The position numbers and the translations under genes were made by a program. The notes beneath the pieces were generated by a model. That model worked only from the letters and a program-made list of their open reading frames with translations, did no database searches and was not told the DNA's origin. A stretch of DNA of 5,880 bases from the NCBI GenBank assembly GCA_027016915.1, contig JALURJ010000059.1:1-5880 (forward strand), read 5' to 3'. This document shows, one piece after another, positions 1 through 5,880 of this stretch (the first letter of the stretch is position 1; each line of letters starts with the position of its first letter). This DNA comes from Desulfurococcales archaeon (GTDB taxonomy: Archaea; Thermoproteota; Thermoprotei_A; Sulfolobales; WAQK01).

Positions 1-1752
1 ATACAATATCATTTAACACTGGACGATAATAAAACTCTTGAATTGAGATACTGTATTGATTACCTTGTTATATTACCTTTAACTTCTAATTTGGAGCCCG
101 TCTATTACGTACAGCACTTGTCTAGTGGCTTAGTATATTTTGCTTTGCCTTTACTGGGTTTTTCCGAAAAGTATAATATATCATCAATAGATTTTGTTAT
201 AAGCTATAGTGTCGAAAATAATATATCAGATCCTCTACTAAAGCTTAGGGAAGTAAAGGTTAGCAGATTAGTGAGACCGCCGATATTACGTATTACAATG
301 AACGTGGCTCTGCCTAGTAGCTTGGCTAGGGTAGCTATTATACCAATTATCTCAATAAACGAGTCCGTGGTTCCCGTCATTAGTAATGCTACTATGACGA
401 GGCTGGTCCTGGAATTCGCTGAGAAGCATGTAAATCATAAGAGATACGTTACATTTACTATTAAAGGCTATAATTTAGACGTAGATTTTAACTCTGCGGG
501 ATTCGACCCATTTTATTCATTACCAATAAATCTGCCCAGAAGAGTCCCTTTAACGCCATCAATATTAGTCGACCCCGACTTGGGGATAGCCTATAGGATG
601 CTCGATAATGGCTCGCTGGCACCGTTGGGTTATTCCATATTTTATCAGGAATGGGCCATGGACTCCCGAGAATACGTTGCTATAGCTACTTACATGCTCC
701 TGTCCATAGCTGATTTACTAGAGCGTAATAGAGCGTTACTAGAGAATGCCGTAAATCACATTAAATCCGTTATTGAACTTAATGGCACCAATAAGGCGTG
801 GGAAGAGGCATTTGCCGAGGCATCGAATATTATAAATAATCTAAGGCCAGCTGCTAAGGAGCATTATGTAGGTTTAGATGTCTATATCAATCCATACCTC
901 ATTATTAACGTGGGGCTCCCCGAGAAACGAGGCCTCGTAGTTAGTACCGGGGTCAGCGGTTATGTCTTTAATGAATCCTCCCTTAATCTCAGTAAAATAG
1001 TTGATTTAGCCTTTAGGGTACTTAATGGCAGTAAGGATGCGGAGGATCAATTAATTAGGGAAATCTCCAAGAGTCTAGTTAAATCAGATAATCTTAAACT
1101 AGCTGGTATACCGGGTTACAGCGAGATGAGTGCTACTGGTATAGCTTCCCATATTAATTTACCTCTGTCCGAGAGGCAATTATTTCTGTTAGTCCCCATC
1201 TCCAGCGAATTATCTGAGATCCTAGGTGACGCTTGGAATGGCCCTGCCGAGTACCTACTTATAGCAAGCGGTATAACGGCTGGTAGGGCCTGTAAGGGCG
1301 AATTAATCATTAGATATAATACTACAAGGAAACCTGACTTAGGGAATATGTTATGGCGTTCTAGGTGCTTAGATTCGATCATTAATAATGCCAGGAATTC
1401 CCTAGCCAAGGGCTTAATGTATGCCGCTACTGGCGTATGGAGCATGGATGAACTCTTGGATAACTATAGGAGGACAGTTATGGAGTCTTATAACCAGTGC
1501 AATCTTACATCTGATCTACTCGAGTGGGCGGAATACGTAATAAAGGGTTGGAAGGTAACCGAGCAGCAGGGCGAATCCAGCTTCACGACCTCAAAGCCCA
1601 CCACGGAAAGCAGTACCTGGTCTACGCGGGGATCAGCTAGCTGGACTTCTAAGTCCCCGCATCTTAGGCGCTTTGTGGTAATGATATTATTGGTTAGCCT
1701 CTCCGCGCTAGTAGCTCTTTTACTCGTAGCCTATCTGCGATTGAAGAGGTAG
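1..1752 (+). CDS. Large glycosylated-type cell-surface protein with C-terminal membrane anchor, 5' partial
   Basis: The reading frame is open from base 1, so the gene begins outside the window; the TTG at 43 is only an internal Leu codon. The visible part is 583 residues. It has no internal membrane segment until one C-terminal helix (about residues 558-579) followed by the tail RLKR. A Ser/Thr-rich stalk (about 524-553) precedes the helix. I count 11 N-x-S/T sequons and four Cys (18, 431, 456, 500) that could pair. A helical stretch near 235-285 lies between beta-rich parts. This plan implies an external domain standing off the membrane, with the tail inside; a signal peptide would lie upstream and is not visible. 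The next gene, a permease, starts 16 nt after the stop, so it is probably an extracytoplasmic partner of an ABC system. I recognise no known fold or solute-binding family. The gene is markedly AT-rich compared with the rest of the window. Confidence 0.85.
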   Translation: MQYHLTLDDNKTLELRYCIDYLVILPLTSNLEPVYYVQHLSSGLVYFALPLLGFSEKYNISSIDFVISYSVENNISDPLLKLREVKVSRLVRPPILRITMNVALPSSLARVAIIPIISINESVVPVISNATMTRLVLEFAEKHVNHKRYVTFTIKGYNLDVDFNSAGFDPFYSLPINLPRRVPLTPSILVDPDLGIAYRMLDNGSLAPLGYSIFYQEWAMDSREYVAIATYMLLSIADLLERNRALLENAVNHIKSVIELNGTNKAWEEAFAEASNIINNLRPAAKEHYVGLDVYINPYLIINVGLPEKRGLVVSTGVSGYVFNESSLNLSKIVDLAFRVLNGSKDAEDQLIREISKSLVKSDNLKLAGIPGYSEMSATGIASHINLPLSERQLFLLVPISSELSEILGDAWNGPAEYLLIASGITAGRACKGELIIRYNTTRKPDLGNMLWRSRCLDSIINNARNSLAKGLMYAATGVWSMDELLDNYRRTVMESYNQCNLTSDLLEWAEYVIKGWKVTEQQGESSFTTSKPTTESSTWSTRGSASWTSKSPHLRRFVVMILLVSLSALVALLLVAYLRLKR

Positions 1753-1768
1753 GGGTGCATTCCAGATC

Positions 1769-2488
1769 ATGGGTCTACGGAATTTGATAGGCTACGTGTT
1801 TAGTGATCTAGAGTTTTATGAGATAGCGCTTACAGTGGGCGTAGTAACGCTTTCGATGCTGGTAAGCTTCCTGTCATCACAGGCCATAGTAGCCGCTACA
1901 CTATACGCTCTATCGCCTCCTCTGGGGGTGTCGATCTATGATAGTATTAGCTTAGAGGAGACGCTAGCTGGGATCCTGAGTAAGGCTCCCACAGTCTATT
2001 ACAATTACTTTCTGGAGGAAGCTGGCTACGCGGTAGTAGTTCTATCCCTATCATCCATGCTGGCAGCCTATCCCGTAATGTCTCGGTTTAGAGATTCGCT
2101 GCCACAGATCATGGTGAGGGAGAGCCTATCCCCTAGTAGAGTCTTGGCCTGGTATGTGCTATTGGCGCTTGTCCCCCCGATGCCCGTATTCGTAGCGGGT
2201 TTAGCTCCTCTAATAGTCTCTGCTTCACAGAATTTCATAGTAGATAGCATCTACTACGCTGTGGCTATACTGGTGTGTGCGCCGCTCTCATCTGTGGTGT
2301 CAGCTGCTGCCATATACTATGTGGCTGGGCGTATAGATGTATCCATTATAGTACCGTTGGCGGTGGTGGGCTTCACCTATATAGCTAGCCTCCCCCTCAA
2401 TCTACTAATAGCCTGTTATGCCATGATGGCTCTCTCATCACTATCATTTACCTCGCTAGCTGTGGCGCGGAGGTGGGCTCGACTTTGA
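1769..2488 (+). CDS. Six-helix integral membrane protein, probable ABC-2-type permease subunit
   Basis: This 239-residue protein is very hydrophobic, with helices near residues 17-37, 84-104, 125-150, 159-186, 190-210 and 211-232. An external loop (about 49-83) follows helix 1. Between helices 2 and 3 lies a charged cytoplasmic loop (about 105-124, with Arg106, Arg108, Arg117, Glu118, Pro122, Ser123, Arg124). In ABC-2 permeases this is where the conserved Glu and Pro-Ser-Arg-type coupling segment sits, so topology and loop both fit that family. Only one permease gene is visible, so the transporter would be a homodimer, or a partner is encoded upstream of the window. The ATG start has a GGGGTG Shine-Dalgarno at 1752-1757, 11 nt away. 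The end overlaps the next gene by 4 nt. The role as the pore partner of the ATPase encoded at 2933-3595 is inferred from context plus topology; overall sequence similarity to known permeases is not obvious by eye. Confidence 0.8.
   Translation: MGLRNLIGYVFSDLEFYEIALTVGVVTLSMLVSFLSSQAIVAATLYALSPPLGVSIYDSISLEETLAGILSKAPTVYYNYFLEEAGYAVVVLSLSSMLAAYPVMSRFRDSLPQIMVRESLSPSRVLAWYVLLALVPPMPVFVAGLAPLIVSASQNFIVDSIYYAVAILVCAPLSSVVSAAAIYYVAGRIDVSIIVPLAVVGFTYIASLPLNLLIACYAMMALSSLSFTSLAVARRWARL
2469..2476 (+). promoter_or_regulatory. Shine-Dalgarno site setting the TTG start at 2485
   Basis: The sequence GGAGGTGG contains GAGGTG, a perfect match to the crenarchaeal 16S rRNA 3' end complement. It ends about 9 nt before TTG 2485. 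The competing GTG at 2473 lies inside this motif and so cannot use it. The site is within the last codons of the permease gene, which suits coupled translation. Confidence 0.7.
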
Positions 2489-2928
2489 GGGGCGGCTTCT
2501 CACTACTGTTTTATGGAGCATTAACCTTAGCGGCCCTTCTTGGGCTATCTCTAGCCTCTATTACCTACTCAAGCTTACCAGACGAAATAGAGTTCGAGTA
2601 CCCCTTATACCTCGCGGGTAGGGAGGCCCTAGCTCTTCTAAAAAGCCTCGGCTCCGATAGCGCTGAGGTACACATATCGGTATACCAGCCAGTTCGCGTG
2701 GGTGACTATCATGTAAGAGTATCTGTTGTGGGCTTCGAGTGCAGGAATATAAGCATGCAAGTAGAGGCTGGAGGAAGGACACTGAAGTTTTCAGGGTCGA
2801 ACGCTTCACTCGAGGTTAACGTAAATTACCCTTTCATCGTAGTCAATCTACACTTAACCCTAACTGGGCCGTGTGAGGTGTTCGACGAGGATAGCGTGGC
2901 TGTGGTGGTATCTATTGGGCGGAAGTAG
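2485..2928 (+). CDS. Small membrane-anchored protein with external beta-rich domain
   Basis: I start this gene at TTG 2485, giving 147 residues. Its TTG overlaps the permease stop as TTGA, and a strong GGAGGTG sits 9 nt upstream; a GTG at 2473 would add four residues but lies inside that ribosome-binding site. A hydrophobic segment (about residues 7-27) is an N-terminal anchor or uncleaved signal. The rest, about 120 residues, alternates in a way that suggests beta strands. It has two Cys (86 and 130) that could form a disulfide and two N-x-S/T sequons (Asn88, Asn106), all consistent with an extracytoplasmic location. There is no lipobox Cys. I recognise no family. Its place between permease and ATPase genes argues for an accessory subunit of the same ABC complex. 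It ends 4 nt before the proposed ATPase start. Confidence 0.75.
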   Translation: MRGGFSLLFYGALTLAALLGLSLASITYSSLPDEIEFEYPLYLAGREALALLKSLGSDSAEVHISVYQPVRVGDYHVRVSVVGFECRNISMQVEAGGRTLKFSGSNASLEVNVNYPFIVVNLHLTLTGPCEVFDEDSVAVVVSIGRK

Positions 2929-2932
2929 CCGT

Positions 2933-3595
2933 GTGATTGAGGCGCGTGACCTGATAGTTAAGTATGGCCATGTGGTGGCCCTAGATGGTGTTAGCGTGCG
3001 TATACCGGGGGGTTTAACCTTAATAGTGGGCACGAACGCTAGTGGAAAGACAACCCTAATCAAGACTGCTCTGGGTATTCTTAGGCCTAGTAGCGGGTTA
3101 ATCAGGACTCTAGGTCTGGATCCCCTCAGGGACCCCATTTCCCTCTATCGGAGGGTGACTTATGTGTCCGAGAGGGACGCAATTAACCCATCTATTCGGG
3201 TTAACACGCATCTCGAGTACCTGGAGCGCATTTACGGCGATAGGGTTTGGGAGGTGGCTGAGGCCCTTGGACTAGCGGAGTACAAGCATAGGAGATACAA
3301 GGAGCTCTCGCGGGGACTACAGCGTAGGCTGGCATTGGCTGAGGCCCTAGCTAGTGAAAGACCATTGGTTATAGTGGATGAGCCGCTCTCGGGGCTCGAT
3401 CCTAAGGGTAGGAGGATCTTCGGCGAGCTTCTACGGGATAAGATCGGGAAGAGTAGCATCAGCATGGTTATAGTATCGCATATACCAATACCTGGCATCA
3501 CACCTGATCATATAGTCATACTCGACGCAGGTAATGTCGTCTATGACGGCCCCTATGATGAGGTAGTTCTGAGCGCCTGGTATAAACTATGCTAG
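2933..3595 (+). CDS. ABC transporter ATP-binding protein (ABC-2 exporter-type)
   Basis: This 220-residue cytoplasmic ATPase carries the nucleotide-binding motifs in order: Walker A GTNASGKT at 33-40; a Q-loop region YVSE at 77-80 with Glu80 in place of Gln; signature LSRGLQ at 125-130; Walker B ending in VDEP with catalytic Glu150; D-loop SGLD at 153-156; and the switch His183 in VSHIP. Length and motifs fit the ATPases that pair with ABC-2 permeases. It would power the membrane proteins encoded just upstream. I chose GTG 2933 because the protein then begins VIEARDL, the usual position for this family, 4 nt after the previous stop. TTG 2915, with GGTGGT five bases upstream, is a credible alternative that adds six residues; a GTG at 2873 would add a 20-residue Trp-rich leader and overlap the previous gene by 56 nt, which I reject. 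The stop shares a CTAG with the convergent gene. Confidence 0.93.
   Translation: MIEARDLIVKYGHVVALDGVSVRIPGGLTLIVGTNASGKTTLIKTALGILRPSSGLIRTLGLDPLRDPISLYRRVTYVSERDAINPSIRVNTHLEYLERIYGDRVWEVAEALGLAEYKHRRYKELSRGLQRRLALAEALASERPLVIVDEPLSGLDPKGRRIFGELLRDKIGKSSISMVIVSHIPIPGITPDHIVILDAGNVVYDGPYDEVVLSAWYKLC
3592..3595. other. Shared CTAG palindrome forming both convergent stop codons
   Basis: Bases 3593-3595 are the TAG stop of the + strand ATPase gene and bases 3594-3592 read on the - strand are the TAG stop of the SRPBCC gene. The two operons therefore overlap tail to tail by 4 nt. No T-rich run that could act as an archaeal terminator is evident within about 50 bases on either side, so transcripts probably end inside the opposing gene. 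Confidence 0.95.
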
Positions 3596-4053
3596 GAGCC
3601 TCTAACCTCCAGTTTATGCTTAGCCCTCTCCAGGCCCTCCTGCATGTGCCTCTTTACCCTCCTCTCTACTAGTAGCTTGTCTATGATCCACCCTATTGGG
3701 CCCCATGAGAGGCTGTACTCTAGCTCGAGCTCTACTAGTGTGCCATCGTCTAGGCTCTCGAATCTGCCCCTGAGTTCGTATGACTTCAGGGGGCCCTTCT
3801 CCACCCCCACTAGCACGTCCTTGAAGCCCTTGTTCCACTCGAACTCCACGGCCCTGGTTATCCATACGAGTTCGAGGGGGCCTACCTTAGCCTTGTACCT
3901 CACGGTTGACCCCACGCCTAGCCTTGTGTCCATGATCCTCTTGGCCTCCTCTATGGATGGGTGCCAGTCTGGGGCGTTCTCGCCGTCGGCTATGTACTTG
4001 AATACCTCCTCCAGGGGAGCCTTGATCCTAGCTGATACCCTGACCCTACCCAC
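3592..4053 (-). CDS. SRPBCC (START-like) superfamily protein
   Basis: This 153-residue soluble protein has the layout of the polyketide-cyclase/dehydrase branch of the SRPBCC superfamily, which folds as a helix-grip around a hydrophobic ligand pocket. The evidence is an opening beta strand ending in an APLEEVF-type helix (about residues 12-20), a D/N-rich turn followed by DWHPSI (about 29-34), alternating strands through the middle with Gly and Pro turns, and a long basic C-terminal helix (from about residue 125) that would close the pocket. Length is normal for the family. It starts with GTG directly after the stop of the upstream membrane-protein gene (zero spacing), with GGAGGGGTG 8 nt ahead. 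Its operon partners are a flavin oxidoreductase and a small membrane protein, so it may bind or carry a hydrophobic substrate or product of that enzyme; that role is inference. The ligand cannot be predicted. Confidence 0.85.
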   Translation of the reverse strand: MGRVRVSARIKAPLEEVFKYIADGENAPDWHPSIEEAKRIMDTRLGVGSTVRYKAKVGPLELVWITRAVEFEWNKGFKDVLVGVEKGPLKSYELRGRFESLDDGTLVELELEYSLSWGPIGWIIDKLLVERRVKRHMQEGLERAKHKLEVRGS

Positions 4054-4449
4054 CTACCCTACACCCCTCCTCCAGGCCTCCACGTACAGCACCAGGGCTA
4101 CGAGGGCTATCGCACCGTCGACTAGGGCGTTAGTTGAGAGGAACCCCTGCCAGGAGTGGATCCTGTACCAGAGCCCGCTTGCCATGGATGACACGGCCTT
4201 ACCTACCGCTAGGGGTAGGAGCATGGGCCAGTAGCGCCTCGGATCCAGGGCTATCATGAGGGCTAGAGCGGATACCGTGGCCATGAAGGCTAGGGCCAGC
4301 GAGTGCCATATAGCGGAGTACCCCGTAACCCCCACGCCCCCATTGAACATCCCGGGCTTGAACGCGAATAGCAGGCCCACCACCGCGAATCCCACGAGGG
4401 AGACTGCCGCCAGGATCCTCAGGACCAGGAGGAAGCGCCCAGCAGTCAA
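4054..4449 (-). CDS. Four-helix small integral membrane protein
   Basis: This 131-residue protein has four predicted membrane helices, near residues 12-30, 46-68, 74-95 and 107-124, with short loops. Residues that stand out are Trp48-His49 at the start of helix 2, Lys84 inside helix 3, a WYRIHSWQG segment (94-102) before helix 4, and Asp111 within helix 4. Size and topology recall DoxX-like or DUF4345-like four-helix proteins, but I do not see a decisive motif. It starts with TTG, which overlaps the oxidoreductase stop as TTGA; GGGTGG sits 6 nt upstream. It ends immediately before the SRPBCC start. Such tight packing implies co-translation, and it could be a membrane partner or electron acceptor site for the oxidoreductase, which is inference only. 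Confidence 0.8.
   Translation of the reverse strand: MTAGRFLLVLRILAAVSLVGFAVVGLLFAFKPGMFNGGVGVTGYSAIWHSLALAFMATVSALALMIALDPRRYWPMLLPLAVGKAVSSMASGLWYRIHSWQGFLSTNALVDGAIALVALVLYVEAWRRGVG
4062..4070 (-). promoter_or_regulatory. Shine-Dalgarno site for the SRPBCC gene
   Basis: On the - strand this reads GGAGGGGTG and ends 8 nt before the GTG start at 4053. It lies inside the last codons of the four-helix protein gene and supports the zero-spacing start that directly follows that gene's TAG. Confidence 0.6.
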
Positions 4450-5880
4450 GCCACGCCACCCAGGTCTGAATCCACAGCCTCACCCACGATGAGTGCAAGA
4501 GCGTTAATCGTGAGCTGGGGGTTGACTATCGTTGTCGATGGTAGGATCGAGGCGTCAGCTACATATAACCCCTCGACCCCATAGACCCTGCCGCCAGAGT
4601 CCACGACTCCAGCGTCAGGGTCCCCAGACATCCTAGCCGTGGACATGGGGTGGTAGGCGCTCAGCTTCAGCTCCCCGGCCCTGGCGCGCTCGAGGATCCT
4701 GCCCAGCTCCCCGGGGCTCCTAGCGTAGGCGCCACTCTTAAGCGGTGGGTACACGCGCTCGGCGCCAGCGGCGAATAGTATCTCCGCGGCTAGCCTGACT
4801 CCCTCCAGTACCTTCTCCCTATCCCTATCGCCTAGTGTGTAGGAGGCCACGCCCGCTAGTCTCAGGCCCCAGAGGCTACCCTCGCCCTCATCGCTCGTCT
4901 GGACGCCTATGGATGCCATGTACGGGTACAGGTGTAGGTCGCCCACAGGCACGCTCGCTGCGCTGTAACCCACGCCCGGTGGGGGGAAGGTTGCCAGGAG
5001 TAGCGTGTGATGGCTCTTGAGGAGGTCGTCGACGTAGTAGGACTGCATTGTACCGACCCACCCGGTGACCCTACGCTTCATGAGAGCCGTGACTCCCGCG
5101 GCCGGGTGTATGTGCAGGTGCCTGCCCAGATGCCTATTCCTCACACCGGCATCCCTTAGTAGCCTGGGAGTATTCAGGGCCCCCGCTGCCACCACTACTG
5201 CCCTGGCCCTGACCTCCACTGTGGCCCCGCCGCTCATGCGTACCCTGACGCCTAGGGCCCTCCCGTTCCCAACCAGGATCCTAGTGACCTCGGCGCCCGT
5301 GTATATACTGGCTCCCCTCCTAACGGCCTCCTCGAGGAACCCGAGCCTCATATCGATCTTACCGCCGCATGGGCAGCCGAAGGCGCACTCCCCAAGCCCC
5401 CTGCACTTGCCCAGGGGCCTCCTAACTGGCCCGTGGCCCAGGCCCAGGGACTCGGCTCCCTCCCTCATTACGAGAGCGTTGCCCCCCAGGAGCTCCTCTG
5501 GGACCTCCCTGACCCCCAGCCTCTCCTCGACGAGCCTATACGCCCTATCAAGGGCTCCCGAGTCTATCCTGGCGCCAGTGAGCCTGCGCCACTGTGTGAG
5601 GGCCCACTCTGGGATCCTGAACATTGTCCCCGAGTTAACGGTCACCGTACCCCCTAGTACACGCCCGTATGGCAGGCTTATCGCTGGAGTCCCCCAGGTG
5701 AACGTTAGGCCTGAGTCCCAGTAGTAGCGTATAGCTCTAACTACCGGGTGCTCCCTTAGGAGCTCCTCCTGCCTGGGCTCGGGGCCCGCCTCGAATACCG
5801 CTACCCTATAGCCCCTAGAGGCTAGGAGCCACGCTACCACCGCTCCCCCGGCACCGCGCCCCACAACTACTACGTCGTAC
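4446..5880 (-). CDS. GMC-family FAD-dependent oxidoreductase, 5' partial
   Basis: The frame stays open to the right window edge, and the GTG at 5864 falls inside the FAD-binding motif, so the true start lies outside; probably only a few residues are missing. Numbered from the first whole codon (5879), 477 residues are seen. The Rossmann motif is GRGAGG (Gly7, Gly9, Gly12) and Glu30 should hold the adenine ribose. GMC signature 1 is around GRVLGGT and Asn82; signature 2 is AGALNTPRLL (232-241). The catalytic pair appears as His410 in AYHPMS and Asn453 in VNPQLT, resembling the His/Asn pair of cholesterol and choline oxidases. A Cys-rich segment (Cys159, 165, 169, 171) matches the GCP-x-G-x-K region of long-chain-alcohol-type GMC enzymes. 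GMC enzymes oxidise alcohol groups with FAD; the substrate here is unknown. No signal peptide is visible. It is the first visible gene of the three-gene - strand operon. Confidence 0.93.
   Translation of the reverse strand, partial: YDVVVVGRGAGGAVVAWLLASRGYRVAVFEAGPEPRQEELLREHPVVRAIRYYWDSGLTFTWGTPAISLPYGRVLGGTVTVNSGTMFRIPEWALTQWRRLTGARIDSGALDRAYRLVEERLGVREVPEELLGGNALVMREGAESLGLGHGPVRRPLGKCRGLGECAFGCPCGGKIDMRLGFLEEAVRRGASIYTGAEVTRILVGNGRALGVRVRMSGGATVEVRARAVVVAAGALNTPRLLRDAGVRNRHLGRHLHIHPAAGVTALMKRRVTGWVGTMQSYYVDDLLKSHHTLLLATFPPPGVGYSAASVPVGDLHLYPYMASIGVQTSDEGEGSLWGLRLAGVASYTLGDRDREKVLEGVRLAAEILFAAGAERVYPPLKSGAYARSPGELGRILERARAGELKLSAYHPMSTARMSGDPDAGVVDSGGRVYGVEGLYVADASILPSTTIVNPQLTINALALIVGEAVDSDLGGVA
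4456..4461 (-). promoter_or_regulatory. Shine-Dalgarno site for the four-helix protein gene
   Basis: On the - strand this reads GGGTGG, 6 nt before the TTG at 4449. It is embedded in the end of the oxidoreductase gene and supports the TTG start within the TTGA overlap. Confidence 0.5.

Noticed and set aside
43..45. TTG at 43 as the start of the first gene
   Set aside because: The same frame is open without a stop back to base 1, and the protein-like sequence continues upstream, so this is an internal Leu codon of a truncated gene.
1116..1445. - strand open frame of 109 codons
   Set aside because: It lies wholly inside the surface-protein gene, without a convincing ribosome-binding site or protein-like motif.
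2873..2932. A 20-residue Trp-rich leader on the ABC ATPase
   Set aside because: It overlaps the end of the preceding gene by 56 nt and its residues are unlike any ATPase N-terminus; the family start matches GTG 2933.
3540..3650. Transcription terminator between the convergent operons
   Set aside because: No T-run or stable hairpin followed by T residues is visible on either strand; the two genes overlap.
3644..4234. Long + strand open frame with a Ser-rich repeat region
   Set aside because: It is antisense to the SRPBCC and four-helix protein genes, is low in complexity and arises from their CTC/AGC-rich complement; the - strand proteins have clear folds.
5065..5724. Long + strand open frame, Pro/Leu/Ser-rich
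   Set aside because: It lies antisense to the oxidoreductase, whose motifs are unmistakable; high GC with few stops explains the open frame.
5862..5864. GTG at 5864 as the start of the oxidoreductase
   Set aside because: It lies inside the FAD-binding strand just before GRGAGG; the upstream codons YDVVV in the same frame complete the standard motif.
1..5880. CRISPR arrays, tRNA or rRNA genes, insertion-sequence ends
   Set aside because: No regularly spaced repeats, cloverleaf elements or terminal inverted repeats were seen; nearly every base lies in a well-supported coding frame.

Overview
The window looks like archaeal DNA, most likely from a hyperthermophilic or thermoacidophilic member of the Thermoproteota (Crenarchaeota). 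Several features point there. Genes are packed with almost no spacers. GTG and TTG starts are common and are preceded by GGTG-type Shine-Dalgarno sequences. Arg is often AGG and Ile often ATA. The large surface protein has the archaeal plan of many N-glycosylation sequons, a Ser/Thr-rich stalk, one C-terminal membrane helix and a short basic tail. The exact lineage cannot be fixed from the sequence alone.

Left half (about 1-3595, + strand): four contiguous genes that look like one transcription unit encoding a membrane-and-surface ABC system. In order they are (1) a large extracellular protein anchored by a C-terminal helix, cut off at its 5' end by the window edge; (2) a six-helix permease with ABC-2-type topology; (3) a small protein with one N-terminal membrane helix and an external beta-rich domain; and (4) a cytoplasmic ABC ATPase with all the core motifs. 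Spacing is 16 nt, then a 4-nt TTGA overlap, then 4 nt, so the genes are probably translationally coupled. The simplest reading is an exporter, or an ABC-powered surface complex, with two extracytoplasmic accessory proteins. The substrate is unknown.

Right half (about 3592-5880, - strand): three genes read toward the first set. They encode a GMC-family FAD oxidoreductase (5' end cut off by the right window edge), a small four-helix membrane protein, and an SRPBCC/START-like small-molecule-binding protein. They are fused head to tail by a TTGA overlap and a zero-base junction, so they almost certainly form one operon. A shared role in oxidising and handling a hydrophobic metabolite is plausible but inferred.

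The two operons converge on a single CTAG palindrome (3592-3595) that supplies the TAG stop on both strands, leaving no intergenic space. No stretch over 16 bases lacks a gene, and I see no RNA gene, CRISPR array, insertion sequence or promoter. Base composition climbs from roughly 35-42% GC in sampled lines of the first gene to about 60-70% in the last, which suggests different histories or constraints for the two halves.
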